Notes: generated by a model not told the origin, from the sequence alone. DNA of 11,072 bases from Clostridia bacterium (GCA_017399225.1 JAFQEB010000053.1:1-11072); one strand, 5' to 3'; positions 1 through 6,935 are shown, counted from the first letter of the stretch. Numbers and translations: made by a program.

Positions 1-4
1 AGAT

Positions 5-320
5 CGAAAATCGGCGACATGCGCGGCTATTTTCGCGCTTTTCCGTTAGGAAAAGCTTCCTTACCCGAGCGAACGGCCGGGAGGAGGGAGGCGCGTGCGC
101 CGACTAGTGAGAGCAAATGCTTGCATTTGCCGAACGAACCGACTCCACAGTGTGGAGTTGCTCCGCAGGAGCAAAGGTTCTGTAGCGAAGCGAAGGCGTA
201 TGCCAGCGCTGAGCTCGCTCAGTGATGGCCGATCGACCAGTGAGTGAGTGCGATATCTCGACAAAGTACCTTCAGTACTTTGTCGATGCTTTGAGGGCCG
301 TCCGAACAATCGGACGGCCC
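5..320. repeat. Palindrome-tiled intergenic element
   Basis: No convincing gene lies here; the stretch is covered by consecutive inverted repeats. Those seen are: 5-11 with 29-35 (CGAAAAT/ATTTTCG); 37-56 (GCTTTTCC/GGAAAAGC, loop GTTA); 90-101 (GGCGC/GCGCC); 113-130 (GCAAATGC/GCATTTGC, 2-nt centre); 142-158 (ACTCCACA/TGTGGAGT, 1-nt centre); 158-174 (TTGCTCC/GGAGCAA, centre GCA); 195-204; 209-222 (CTGAGC/GCTCAG); a near-palindrome at 227-238; 258-286 (12-bp arms, loop CTTCA); 295-320 (11-bp arms, loop ACAA). Several centres are only 1-3 nt, which is awkward for RNA hairpins and fits DNA-level dyads or a repeat-family element better. CAGTGA occurs twice, at 220-225 and 238-243. An 82-codon open frame on the minus strand (61-309) has low-complexity composition and is probably a by-product. 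The family identity is unknown to me; spread as an interspersed repeat is inference. Confidence 0.7.
295..320 (-). terminator. Strong stem-loop downstream of the GH43 gene, possible terminator
   Basis: Perfect 11-bp GC-rich arms (GGGCCGTCCGA and TCGGACGGCCC) around a 4-nt loop, beginning 34 bases after the stop codon of the minus-strand GH43 gene. The position suits a terminator. There is no T-run on the minus-strand exit side, so it may instead act as a 3' stabilising hairpin or simply be the last member of the palindrome array. Confidence 0.4.
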
Positions 321-354
321 TTGGCGTATCTGCAGGAATGGGAGCGACGCGCCC

Positions 355-1302
355 TCAGTTAAAGATGGGGCGGTCGTTTTCGTCGTACTCGACGGGCCAG
401 ACGTGGCAGTGGCGGTTGGGGTCGGACAGCGGGTCGCCGATGAAGCCCGGATAGGGGCGGGCGTGGAAGACCAGCAGGTCGCGGCCGGCCTTGTCCTTGG
501 TGAAGGAGTTGTGGCCGGGGCCGTAGATCTTGTGCTCGGGATCGGTGACCATGACCGGCACGGGGCTCTTCGTCCAGCTGGCCTTGTCCAGCAGATCCGC
601 GTCCTCGTCGGCGGTCAGCATCCCCATGGCATAGTTCTCGTCCGTCGCGGAGCCGGAGTAGGTCAGGTACAGCTTGCCGTTGTGCTTGAGGACGGAGGGG
701 CCCTCGTTGACCAGGTAGCCGATGCACTCCCAGTCGTACTCAGGGACGGTCAGCAGGGTCGCAGGCAGCTTCAGCTCGGTGGCAGAGAGCATCTCGGCGA
801 TATACAGGTTGCTGTTGCCGGGGATGTCGTAGTCCCGCTGGGCCCAGCAGAAATAGCGCTTGCCGTTTGCCACGAAAGTGGTGGAATCAATGCAGAAGGA
901 CTCCCAGCCGGTGTTCATCTGGCCCATCTCGACCCATTCGTCCGTCATGGGATCGCCCTTGCACTGGATGCTGTAGGTGCGGTGGCTGAACACGCCGTGC
1001 TTGTCCGGCTCCTCAGCCGCAGCGGCGAAGTAGATGCACCACACGCTGCCAGCGGGGCTCCCGTCATCTACCTGGTGGATCTCAGGGGCCCAGATGTACT
1101 TGCTCATGGGGCCCTCGTCGTGCTTGCGCCACACCACGCGGGTGGGGGCGTCGGGCAGCTCCTCAATGGTACGGGCGCGGCGGAGCTCGATCAGGTCAAA
1201 GGCGGGGACGGAGGCGGTGAAATAATACCAGCCGTCGTCAGCCAGCAGGATGCAGGGGTCGGCGCGCTGAGGGATCAGAACGTCGCTGTATTTCTCGATC
1301 AA
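355..1302 (-). CDS. Glycoside hydrolase family 43 protein (arabinofuranosidase/xylosidase-like)
   Basis: A 315-residue protein with the single five-bladed beta-propeller expected of GH43. By family comparison the catalytic residues are Asp15 (in ADPCI) as base, Asp139 (in CIDSTTF) as pKa modulator and Glu200 (in NEGPSV) as general acid; the propeller motif WAPEIH is at 71-76 and the conserved His-containing GPGHNSF at 261-267. GH43 enzymes release arabinose or xylose from plant oligosaccharides; the exact substrate cannot be read from the sequence. No signal peptide or membrane segment is visible, so it probably acts in the cytoplasm on imported oligosaccharides. The start is TTG (1300-1302), supported by AAGGAGGT at 1311-1318. 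It lies just downstream of recQ on the same strand but has its own promoter overlapping the recQ end. No transporter or sugar regulator is adjacent. Confidence 0.88.
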   Translation of the reverse strand: MIEKYSDVLIPQRADPCILLADDGWYYFTASVPAFDLIELRRARTIEELPDAPTRVVWRKHDEGPMSKYIWAPEIHQVDDGSPAGSVWCIYFAAAAEEPDKHGVFSHRTYSIQCKGDPMTDEWVEMGQMNTGWESFCIDSTTFVANGKRYFCWAQRDYDIPGNSNLYIAEMLSATELKLPATLLTVPEYDWECIGYLVNEGPSVLKHNGKLYLTYSGSATDENYAMGMLTADEDADLLDKASWTKSPVPVMVTDPEHKIYGPGHNSFTKDKAGRDLLVFHARPYPGFIGDPLSDPNRHCHVWPVEYDENDRPIFN

Positions 1303-1332
1303 GGTCTTCGACCTCCTTTGTTTGTTATTGAT

Positions 1333-1361
1333 ATAATAGCATATCGGCGTCAGAATATCAA
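1333..1361 (-). promoter_or_regulatory. Sigma-A promoter of the GH43 gene
   Basis: Read on the minus strand, TTGATA (1361-1356) is followed by a 17-nt spacer and TATTAT (1338-1333), with TGC immediately before the -10, giving an extended -10. Both hexamers match the consensus at 5 of 6 positions. The -35 lies inside the last codons of recQ, whose stop is at 1350-1352. Transcription would start near 1326, about 24 bases before the TTG start codon. Confidence 0.75.
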
Positions 1362-3182
1362 GTCCAGATCCCGAAGCCGCTGCCGGATCACCGCCGGGGA
1401 GACGCCCAGCTCGTCGGCCAGCTCCTGGGTGGAAACGCCGGAAAGATAGGCGTCGGCGAGGCTCTCGTCATCGTCCTCCAGCGGAGGCCGGGGCGGGGGC
1501 GGGGGCGCCTCCCGGGGCGGCTCGACAATGCGGAGCCGTCTGGCCTCCTGCGCCTTGCCGGCGGCCAGTTCAGCGGCCGCAGAGGGCGGGACTGCGGGGC
1601 GATACAGGAAGGACTGGGCGCTGCGGGCAAGCGTGCTGACCTGCTGGCGCATCCGGCGCTCCCCTGCGCTGTACTCGCGGAGCACCTTCAGGAAGGCGTC
1701 GCCGTATTTCTGTGTCTTCACCTCGCCCATGCCGCTGACGGAGAGCATCCCCTCCCGCGTCTGGGGGCGGATGCGGCACATGCTTTGCAGCGTTGCGTCG
1801 CTGCAGATGACATAGGGCGGCACATGCTGCCGTTTGGCCAGGGCCATGCGCACGGCGCGGAGCTGCTCGAACAGCTCGCCGCCCTTGGGGGCTTCGACCC
1901 TTCCGACGGCCTTTTTGCTGCGGCGTTTGCTGCCCGGCTCTGCCTCGGCAGCCTCGGCATAGCGGCCTCCGGTGCAGAAGCCGCAGGCCCCGCACGCCTC
2001 CCCCGCCGCATCCGCAAAATAGCGCAGGATGAACGTCCGCAGGCAGTGCGGTTTGGTGCAGTAGTCGATCATGCTCTGCAGACGCTGGAGATCCAGCTGG
2101 CGCACCCGGGCCTGTTCGGCTGCGGAGAGGGCTTCGTTGGGCGGGGAGTTGTTGATCATCCAGCGGGCGGTGAGGATATCCTGGGCGTTATAGAGCAGGA
2201 TGCACTCCGCGGGCTCGCCGTCCCGGCCCGCGCGGCCCGCCTCCTGGTAGTAGGCCTCCATCGAGCGGGGCATGTTATAGTGGATCACAAAGCGCACGTT
2301 GGATTTGTCGATGCCCATGCCAAAGGCGTTGGTGGCGACCATGATCTGCACGCGGTCGTACTGGAGATCCTCCTGGTTCTGCTTCCGCTCCGCGTCGGAA
2401 AGCCCGGCGTGGTAGCGGCTTGCGGAGAATCCGGCGGCGTTGAGCTTGTCGCACACGTCCTCCACGGCCTTGCGGGTCGCGCAGTAGATGACGCCGCTCT
2501 GCCCCTGCCGCCCCTCCAGCAGCGCCATGAGGGCCGGGTCGCGGCGCTTGTGGCGCACGACCTCGAAGTACAGGTTGGGGCGGTCAAAGCCGGTAGTGGC
2601 GCTGACGGGGTTCACCAGCTGGAGATGGCGGATGATATCCTCACGCACGCGCGGCGTGGCGGTGGCAGTGAAGGCCCCCATCACGGGCCTGCGGGGCAGC
2701 TGGCGGACAAAATCGGCAATGCGCAGATACACGGGCCGGAAATCCTGGCCCCACTGGCTGACACAGTGCGCCTCGTCCACCGCGATCAGGGCAATGGGCG
2801 CGCCGCAGGCAAAGCGAAGGAAGGAGGGGGCCTCCAACCGCTCCGGGGCGACGTAGATGATCTTGTAGGCCCCCTGCCGGGCACGCTCCAGGGCCAGATC
2901 CATCTGGCGAGGGGTAAGGGTCGAGTTGAGGTAGGCCGCCGGAATGCCCGCGCTTTTGAGAGCGGCCACCTGATCCGCCATGAGGGAGATTAGGGGCGAA
3001 ACGACCAACGTGATCCCCTGGAGGAGCAGCGCGGGCACCTGATAACAAACCGATTTGCCCGCGCCGGTGGGCATCACGCCCAGGGCGTCCCGGCCGGAGA
3101 GGAGCGCGTCGATCAGCGTTTCCTGCCCGGGGCGGAAGCTGCTGTGCCCGTAATAACGGCGCAGTGCCTCATGCTTGTCCAT
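1350..3182 (-). CDS. recQ: ATP-dependent DNA helicase RecQ, variant architecture
   Basis: A 610-residue superfamily 2 3'-5' DNA helicase for recombination and fork repair. Visible motifs: MPTGAGKS Walker A (Lys43), DEAH at 136-139 followed by the aromatic-rich loop CVSQWGQDFRPVY, FTATAT at 171-176, and QEAGRAGRDG at 313-322. A zinc-binding set Cys380/397/400/403 follows (spacing CX16CX2CX2C; the E. coli protein uses the same pattern). Only about 30 basic, low-complexity residues (404-432) then precede an HRDC domain (about 433-508), so the RQC winged helix normally found between zinc site and HRDC is missing. After HRDC comes a tail with a proline-rich linker (555-567) and a C-terminal helix-turn-helix-like segment (574-607). 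The ATG at 3180-3182 is chosen because GGGAGGG lies just upstream; an in-frame extension to 3221 has no such site. It is separated from the upstream sigma-factor gene by a terminator. Confidence 0.93.
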   Translation of the reverse strand: MDKHEALRRYYGHSSFRPGQETLIDALLSGRDALGVMPTGAGKSVCYQVPALLLQGITLVVSPLISLMADQVAALKSAGIPAAYLNSTLTPRQMDLALERARQGAYKIIYVAPERLEAPSFLRFACGAPIALIAVDEAHCVSQWGQDFRPVYLRIADFVRQLPRRPVMGAFTATATPRVREDIIRHLQLVNPVSATTGFDRPNLYFEVVRHKRRDPALMALLEGRQGQSGVIYCATRKAVEDVCDKLNAAGFSASRYHAGLSDAERKQNQEDLQYDRVQIMVATNAFGMGIDKSNVRFVIHYNMPRSMEAYYQEAGRAGRDGEPAECILLYNAQDILTARWMINNSPPNEALSAAEQARVRQLDLQRLQSMIDYCTKPHCLRTFILRYFADAAGEACGACGFCTGGRYAEAAEAEPGSKRRSKKAVGRVEAPKGGELFEQLRAVRMALAKRQHVPPYVICSDATLQSMCRIRPQTREGMLSVSGMGEVKTQKYGDAFLKVLREYSAGERRMRQQVSTLARSAQSFLYRPAVPPSAAAELAAGKAQEARRLRIVEPPREAPPPPPRPPLEDDDESLADAYLSGVSTQELADELGVSPAVIRQRLRDLDLIF

Positions 3183-3212
3183 CGGCGGCCCTCCCTTCTC
3201 AGTAATGTCCCC

Positions 3213-3241
3213 ATTGTACACCCGGCGGAGGGAAAAAGAAA
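3213..3241 (-). promoter_or_regulatory. Weak candidate promoter for recQ
   Basis: On the minus strand TACAAT (3218-3213) lies about 30 bases before the recQ ATG. The hexamer 17 nt upstream, TTTCTT (3241-3236), is a poor -35 match. It is the best candidate in the short gap after the terminator of the preceding gene, but weak. Confidence 0.3.
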
Positions 3242-3253
3242 GCGAACAGAGAG

Positions 3254-3284
3254 AAAAAAGACGCCTCCCGCACTTGGGAGACGT
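3254..3284 (-). terminator. Rho-independent terminator of the sigma-factor gene
   Basis: Read on the minus strand, arms ACGTCTCCC and GGGAGGCGT pair over 9 bp (one G-T) around a 6-nt loop and are followed by C and a run of six T. It begins about 10 bases after the stop codon of the sigma-factor gene and shows that recQ is not in the same operon. Confidence 0.85.
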
Positions 3285-3293
3285 TCTGCGATG

Positions 3294-4901
3294 TTATGTG
3301 TCGTTCCGGAAGATGTACGCCAGGGTCAGGAACTCGCCGTCCCGTTTGTCGGCGGGGTGGTAGAGCGTGCCGTCGTGGAAGGCCATCAGCTCCGTGGTGA
3401 AGGCCACATCGTGCTCGGCCATGGCCTGGGAAAGGCGCGCCAGGTGCTTCAAATGCGGGGGCAGCATGGCGGCGGCGATGCTGTACAGGTCAGCGGACAG
3501 GCGGCATACCTCCTCCTGCAGCTGCTCCGCCAGCGAGCGGAACACCTCCTGATACAGCCGGTCGTACTGCGTCTTGGTGAAGATGACGAAGTTCGGTGCC
3601 AGCCCGTCCGCTGACGAAACGACAAAGCCCTTTTCGATCAGCCGCGCCAGAACGTACTGCTCGCCCTCCGCCACACAGGCGCGGTCAAAACCCGACCAGA
3701 TCAGCTTTTCCAGCAGCTGGCGCAGGGCCTTGTATTCCGGCGTCCAGGCGTCCATCATGTCCTCGATCTCGCTCTGGCCGAAGTTGTGCAGCCCGAACCA
3801 GTAGAAGCCGTCGTTGCACATGCTGCCGTTGTAGTCAAAGCAGCGGCGGGCGTCGGTGGGCTCGGTGCGGTCAAAGCCCAGGGGCCAGTACTTGCCGCCG
3901 TCAGGACGGATGGGCGGCTCAGGGGTCTCCGTCACCAAAGGCAGGCGGCGGGTGAAGAGGTAGATCAGCAGCCAGAGGAGCTTCGCCATCGGCCTGTCGC
4001 TGCCGGTGAAGCCGATATCGCGGATCGTGGCCTCATGGGCCAGCAGATGCCCGGTGATCACGTCGCACAGCGTCGCCTTGTGCTGTTCAAACACGTGGAA
4101 CATCTCCGCCTCCTGATGGCTGGTCATGATGAGAAAATCGGTGTAGTACCGTCCGCCGCGTTCCCGCAGCAGCTCCTGCTCCGTCAGCCATGTCAGGTCG
4201 TGCTCCACGTAGGGCCGGGCCACGCCCAGCATCTCCGCCAGCTCATGAGCAGTGCGGCCTTCGTGATAGCAGGCGCAGCAGATGTTCTGCATCAGCAGGC
4301 TCTCCCGGATGCGGTTGACGGCGTTGTTCGGCGTGTCCTGGCCGTTGATGCCCATGTGCAGCGTGCGGGGGGTGTAGACAAATTCGGTCTGTTTCATATC
4401 AAAAGCTCCTTCCCTGAGTTTCCTGCGGGTTTCAAAGAGGTGCCAGCGCAGCGTGCCCTCGGAGACGCCCAGGCGGCGGGCGATCTCCCGCTGGGGCAGC
4501 TGTTCGACATAGCAGAGGATCATCGCCTCCCGCTGGAGGCGGCTGAGGTTCACGATGCGCCGGTGCAGCCACGCGCTGAGCTGGAGCTGCTCCTGGTCGT
4601 CGGCCAGGTCGGCGGCAAAGTCCTCCGGCGCGGGATAGGCGTCCTCCAGCGGCAGGGTGCGGTGGACAGTCAGCGTCCGCAGCTGCTTGCACCACACATA
4701 GCGGGCGACCTTCCACAGCAGGTGCTCCGGCTGCCGGAGGGCGCTGCCTGATCGCTCCTCCTTCCTGGCGGCGGCAAAGAACTGCAGCCAGACCTCCTGG
4801 GCCAGCTCCTCGGCGCCGGCGCGGGAGCCAGTCTTGTTCAGCGCCCATTTCAGCAGGGGCAGAGAGTATTCCTCGACCCAGTCAGCAAAGCGGGTCTGCA
4901 T
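3294..4901 (-). CDS. ECF-type sigma factor with long C-terminal winged-helix/unknown extension
   Basis: A 535-residue protein. Residues about 8-75 resemble sigma region 2 (AEELAQEVWLQFF) and about 108-165 resemble sigma region 4 with a helix-turn-helix (LPQREIARRLGVSEGTLRWH). ECF sigma factors usually stop near 170-200 residues; here about 360 more follow. Residues about 195-258 look like a winged helix (RTAHELAEMLGVARPYVEHD, then a basic wing). The rest (260-535) is unrecognised: it is rich in aromatic residues, contains Cys354, Cys362 and Cys409, and ends in a helical segment. No anti-sigma gene or transmembrane segment is obvious nearby, so the extension may sense a signal or control the sigma part directly; that is inference. 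The start could be ATG (4899-4901) or the adjacent GTG (4902-4904); GGAGG at 4911-4915 serves both, and I chose ATG. The gene has its own terminator and a leader with a palindrome. Confidence 0.8.
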   Translation of the reverse strand: MQTRFADWVEEYSLPLLKWALNKTGSRAGAEELAQEVWLQFFAAARKEERSGSALRQPEHLLWKVARYVWCKQLRTLTVHRTLPLEDAYPAPEDFAADLADDQEQLQLSAWLHRRIVNLSRLQREAMILCYVEQLPQREIARRLGVSEGTLRWHLFETRRKLREGAFDMKQTEFVYTPRTLHMGINGQDTPNNAVNRIRESLLMQNICCACYHEGRTAHELAEMLGVARPYVEHDLTWLTEQELLRERGGRYYTDFLIMTSHQEAEMFHVFEQHKATLCDVITGHLLAHEATIRDIGFTGSDRPMAKLLWLLIYLFTRRLPLVTETPEPPIRPDGGKYWPLGFDRTEPTDARRCFDYNGSMCNDGFYWFGLHNFGQSEIEDMMDAWTPEYKALRQLLEKLIWSGFDRACVAEGEQYVLARLIEKGFVVSSADGLAPNFVIFTKTQYDRLYQEVFRSLAEQLQEEVCRLSADLYSIAAAMLPPHLKHLARLSQAMAEHDVAFTTELMAFHDGTLYHPADKRDGEFLTLAYIFRNDT

Positions 4902-4927
4902 CACGGCTCACCTCCAGCGGGATATTT

Positions 4928-4939
4928 CAGAAGCTTCTG
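4928..4939. promoter_or_regulatory. Perfect 12-bp palindrome in the leader of the sigma-factor gene
   Basis: CAGAAGCTTCTG reads identically on both strands. It lies between the candidate -10 (4945-4950) and the ribosome binding site of the minus-strand sigma-factor gene, right at the expected transcription start. This is a typical operator position, but no binding protein is identified. Confidence 0.4.
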
Positions 4940-4944
4940 CTCAT

Positions 4945-4953
4945 ATAGTACCA
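4945..4953 (-). promoter_or_regulatory. Candidate extended -10 of the sigma-factor gene
   Basis: On the minus strand TGGTACTAT gives an extended -10 (TGn then TACTAT, 4 of 6 matches). No convincing -35 sits 16-18 nt upstream. A CCAAC at about that distance is only loosely like an ECF-type -35. Confidence 0.4.
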
Positions 4954-5063
4954 CATGCAGCGGCAATGTTGGGGGGATGAGGAAAAATTACCGCCGGGCC
5001 GGGCTTTTTCCCAAATGTCGTTTTGGCCGCTTCAAAGCAGCGACTGATACGGCTGAGTTGTCC

Positions 5064-5093
5064 TTGCGCACGGGAGGCTGCATATGGTATAAT
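5064..5093 (+). promoter_or_regulatory. Promoter of the flotillin operon
   Basis: TATAAT (5088-5093) is a perfect -10 preceded by TGG, giving an extended -10. TTGCGC (5064-5069) lies 18 nt upstream as a weak -35. The expected start near 5100 leaves a leader of about 77 nt, which begins with a GCAGCC/GGCTGC hairpin (5101-5123). Confidence 0.75.
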
Positions 5094-5141
5094 ATCCTCA
5101 GCAGCCGGAACCGGTCAGGCTGCGGCACAAAAGTCACCCCA

Positions 5142-5156
5142 TCCCCCTCAGGGGGG
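5142..5156 (+). promoter_or_regulatory. C/G hairpin just upstream of the flotillin ribosome binding site
   Basis: TCCCCC and GGGGGG pair around TCA, ending seven bases before the AAAGGAG site (5163-5169). It could tune translation initiation; no known riboswitch or leader class was recognised. Confidence 0.35.
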
Positions 5157-5176
5157 CAACGGAAAGGAGCGTTTTC

Positions 5177-6664
5177 ATGGAGAATATCGGGAATATCATG
5201 CCCTGGCTCATCGGCGGCGGAGTGCTGCTGATCCTCATCATCATCTTCATGTGCAACTACATCAAGGTGCCGCCGAACGTGGCGCTGATCGTCTCCGGCC
5301 GCAAGCATAAGTACAAGGTCAAGGACGCAGAGGGCAAGGAGATCGTCAAGCGGTTCGGCTACCGCATCGTCCGCGGCGGCGCGACCTTCGTCATCCCCTT
5401 CTTCGAGCGCGTGGATAAGCTGAACCTGGGCATCATGCAGGTGGATATCAAGACCGGCCAGCCCGTGCCCAGCCAGGAGTACATCGGCGTGATGGTCGAC
5501 GGCGTGGCCAACATCAAGATCGGCTCCGACGACGTTTCCGTCGCTACTGCGGCCGAGCAGTTCCTGGGCTGGAAGCAGCAGGAGATCGCTGCCGTGGCCA
5601 TGCAGGTGCTGGAAGGCAACATGCGCGAGATCATCGGCCGCATGACCATCGCCGACCTGGTGCAAAACCGCGACAAGTTCGCCAACGAGACGCAGAACGC
5701 CGCCACGGCGGACATGCGCAACATGGGTCTGGAGATCGTCAACATCACCATCCAGAACTTCTCTGACAACGACGGCGTGCTGGATACCCTGGCGGTGAAG
5801 AACATCGCCGAAAAGAAGCGTGACGCTGATATCGCCCGTGCCGAGGCCCAGCGCGATACCGTCATCCGCCAGTCCATCGCCGACCAGGAGGGCAACAAGG
5901 CCCGCGCCGAGGCCAATGCCACCATCGCCGAGCAGAACAAGGTGCTTGAGCTGCGCCGCGCCCAGTTCCGCGCCGAGCAGGACCGCGCCAAGGCAGACGC
6001 TGACCTGGCCTACCAGGTGCAGCAGGAGAATGCCCGTAAGGAGCTGGAGACCGAGCGTGCTGCGGCTGAGCTGATCCGCCTGCAGAAGGAAACCGAGCTC
6101 CAGGCCCAGCAGGTTCAAATTCAGCGCGAGAAGCTGTCCATCGACGTCCGCGAGCGGGCCGAAGCCGAGCGCGACGCGAAGATCGCCGCCGCAGAGGCCG
6201 AGCGTGCCGTCACCCAGGCCCGCGCCGAAGCTGAATTGTACAAGGCCGAGAAGGAAGCGGAGGCCAACCTGATCTCCGCCCAGCGCGAAGCAGAAGCGAA
6301 GTTCATCCTGGCCCAGAAGGAGGCCGAAGCCATCCGCATGAAGGGTGAAGCCGAGGCCGAGGCCATGCTCAAGAAGGCCGAAGCCATGAAGCAGTACGGC
6401 CAGGCCGCCATGATGCAGATGGTCATTGATAAACTGCCCGACATGGCCAAGGCTGTCTCCGAGCCCCTCTCCAAGACCGACAAGATCATCCTCTTCGGCG
6501 AGGGCGGCGCCACCTCCATGGCCCGCGACACCGCCGGCACCATGCTGCAAACCTTCGAGGCCGTGAAGGACGCTGTGGGCCTGGACATCCCCAGGATGCT
6601 CAAGGACGTGACCACCGGCGGGCTGATCGGCAAGGCCGTGGCTGACGACGAGAAGGCGGAGTAA
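5177..6664 (+). CDS. floT: Flotillin family (SPFH domain) membrane scaffold protein
   Basis: A 495-residue flotillin that organises membrane microdomains. It has one N-terminal hydrophobic segment (about 9-27), the SPFH/band 7 domain (about 30-205, starting KVPPNVALIVSGRKH), a long Ala/Glu-rich coiled coil (about 205-410, with repeated AEAE and KEAEA units), and the conserved flotillin C-terminal segment (about 416-441, DKLPDMAKAVSEPLSKTDKI). The length is close to the roughly 500 residues of Bacillus FloT. In Bacillus FloT is encoded beside an NfeD-type protein; none is present here, and a 56-residue protein follows instead. The ATG is supported by AAAGGAG seven bases upstream. The gene symbol follows family resemblance; orthology to FloT rather than FloA rests on the coiled-coil length. 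The large open frame antisense to it is a composition effect. Confidence 0.93.
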   Translation: MENIGNIMPWLIGGGVLLILIIIFMCNYIKVPPNVALIVSGRKHKYKVKDAEGKEIVKRFGYRIVRGGATFVIPFFERVDKLNLGIMQVDIKTGQPVPSQEYIGVMVDGVANIKIGSDDVSVATAAEQFLGWKQQEIAAVAMQVLEGNMREIIGRMTIADLVQNRDKFANETQNAATADMRNMGLEIVNITIQNFSDNDGVLDTLAVKNIAEKKRDADIARAEAQRDTVIRQSIADQEGNKARAEANATIAEQNKVLELRRAQFRAEQDRAKADADLAYQVQQENARKELETERAAAELIRLQKETELQAQQVQIQREKLSIDVRERAEAERDAKIAAAEAERAVTQARAEAELYKAEKEAEANLISAQREAEAKFILAQKEAEAIRMKGEAEAEAMLKKAEAMKQYGQAAMMQMVIDKLPDMAKAVSEPLSKTDKIILFGEGGATSMARDTAGTMLQTFEAVKDAVGLDIPRMLKDVTTGGLIGKAVADDEKAE

Positions 6665-6674
6665 GGAGCAGCAG

Positions 6675-6845
6675 ATGGAAGACCGTTTTGAAAAGGTATA
6701 CACCCAGGGCATGATGAACGTCATGGAGATCTGGGTGGACAAGGAAACCGGCGTGAACTATGTGTTCCACGCCAGCGGGTATGCCGGCGGCATGACTGTT
6801 CTTGTGGACAAGGACGGCAAGCCGATGGTCACCCCGGTCAGGTAA
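6675..6845 (+). CDS. Small DUF6440-like protein co-transcribed with flotillin
   Basis: A 56-residue ORF. Its ribosome binding site AAGGAG (6663-6668) overlaps the flotillin stop codon, and only ten bases separate the two genes, so translation is probably coupled. The sequence starts MEDRFEKVYTQG and contains VDKETGVNYVF, GYAGGMTVLVD and KDGKP, the conserved layout of the DUF6440 family of small Firmicutes proteins (from memory, not searched). No signal peptide or membrane segment is visible. The function is unknown; the tight linkage suggests a role linked to flotillin, which is inference. A strong terminator follows at once, so the operon has two genes. Confidence 0.82.
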   Translation: MEDRFEKVYTQGMMNVMEIWVDKETGVNYVFHASGYAGGMTVLVDKDGKPMVTPVR

Positions 6846-6852
6846 ACCCCAT

Positions 6853-6882
6853 GGGAGGCTGCACAGCGCAGTCTCCCTTTTT
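6853..6882 (+). terminator. Rho-independent terminator of the flotillin operon
   Basis: GGGAGGCTGC and GCAGTCTCCC pair over 10 bp (one G-T) around ACAGC and are followed by five T. Confidence 0.9.
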
Positions 6883-6906
6883 ATGATCCCAAATGCTGCT
6901 GCCCTC

Positions 6907-6935
6907 TTGCGCCGACAGCGGTTTTCCCCTATAAT
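6907..6935 (+). promoter_or_regulatory. Promoter of the amidohydrolase gene
   Basis: TTGCGC (6907-6912), a 17-nt spacer and a perfect TATAAT (6930-6935). Transcription would begin near 6942, about 30 bases before the start codon. The -35 hexamer is identical to that of the flotillin promoter. Confidence 0.75.

Noticed and set aside
61..309. 82-codon minus-strand open frame in the palindromic region (and 68-codon plus-strand ones)
   Set aside because: Arg/Ser/Leu-rich sequence with no domain, no convincing ribosome binding site, and fully explained by translation through palindromes.
5..320. CRISPR array
   Set aside because: The palindromes differ from one another in sequence and spacing; there is no repeated unit with spacers and no cas gene.
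403..1449. 348-codon plus-strand open frame
   Set aside because: Antisense to the GH43 gene and the recQ end, which have clear motifs; GC-rich antisense frames lack stops by composition. It is Val/Ala/Gly-rich with no family features.
1785..2993. 402-codon plus-strand open frame
   Set aside because: Antisense shadow of recQ with His/Gly/Val-rich composition and no domain.
3182..4901. Sigma-factor gene and recQ as one operon
   Set aside because: A strong minus-strand terminator at 3254-3284 separates them.
4988..6742. 584-codon minus-strand open frame opposite flotillin
   Set aside because: The flotillin coding motifs are clear; the antisense Leu/Gly/His-rich repeats mirror the Ala/Glu coiled-coil codons.
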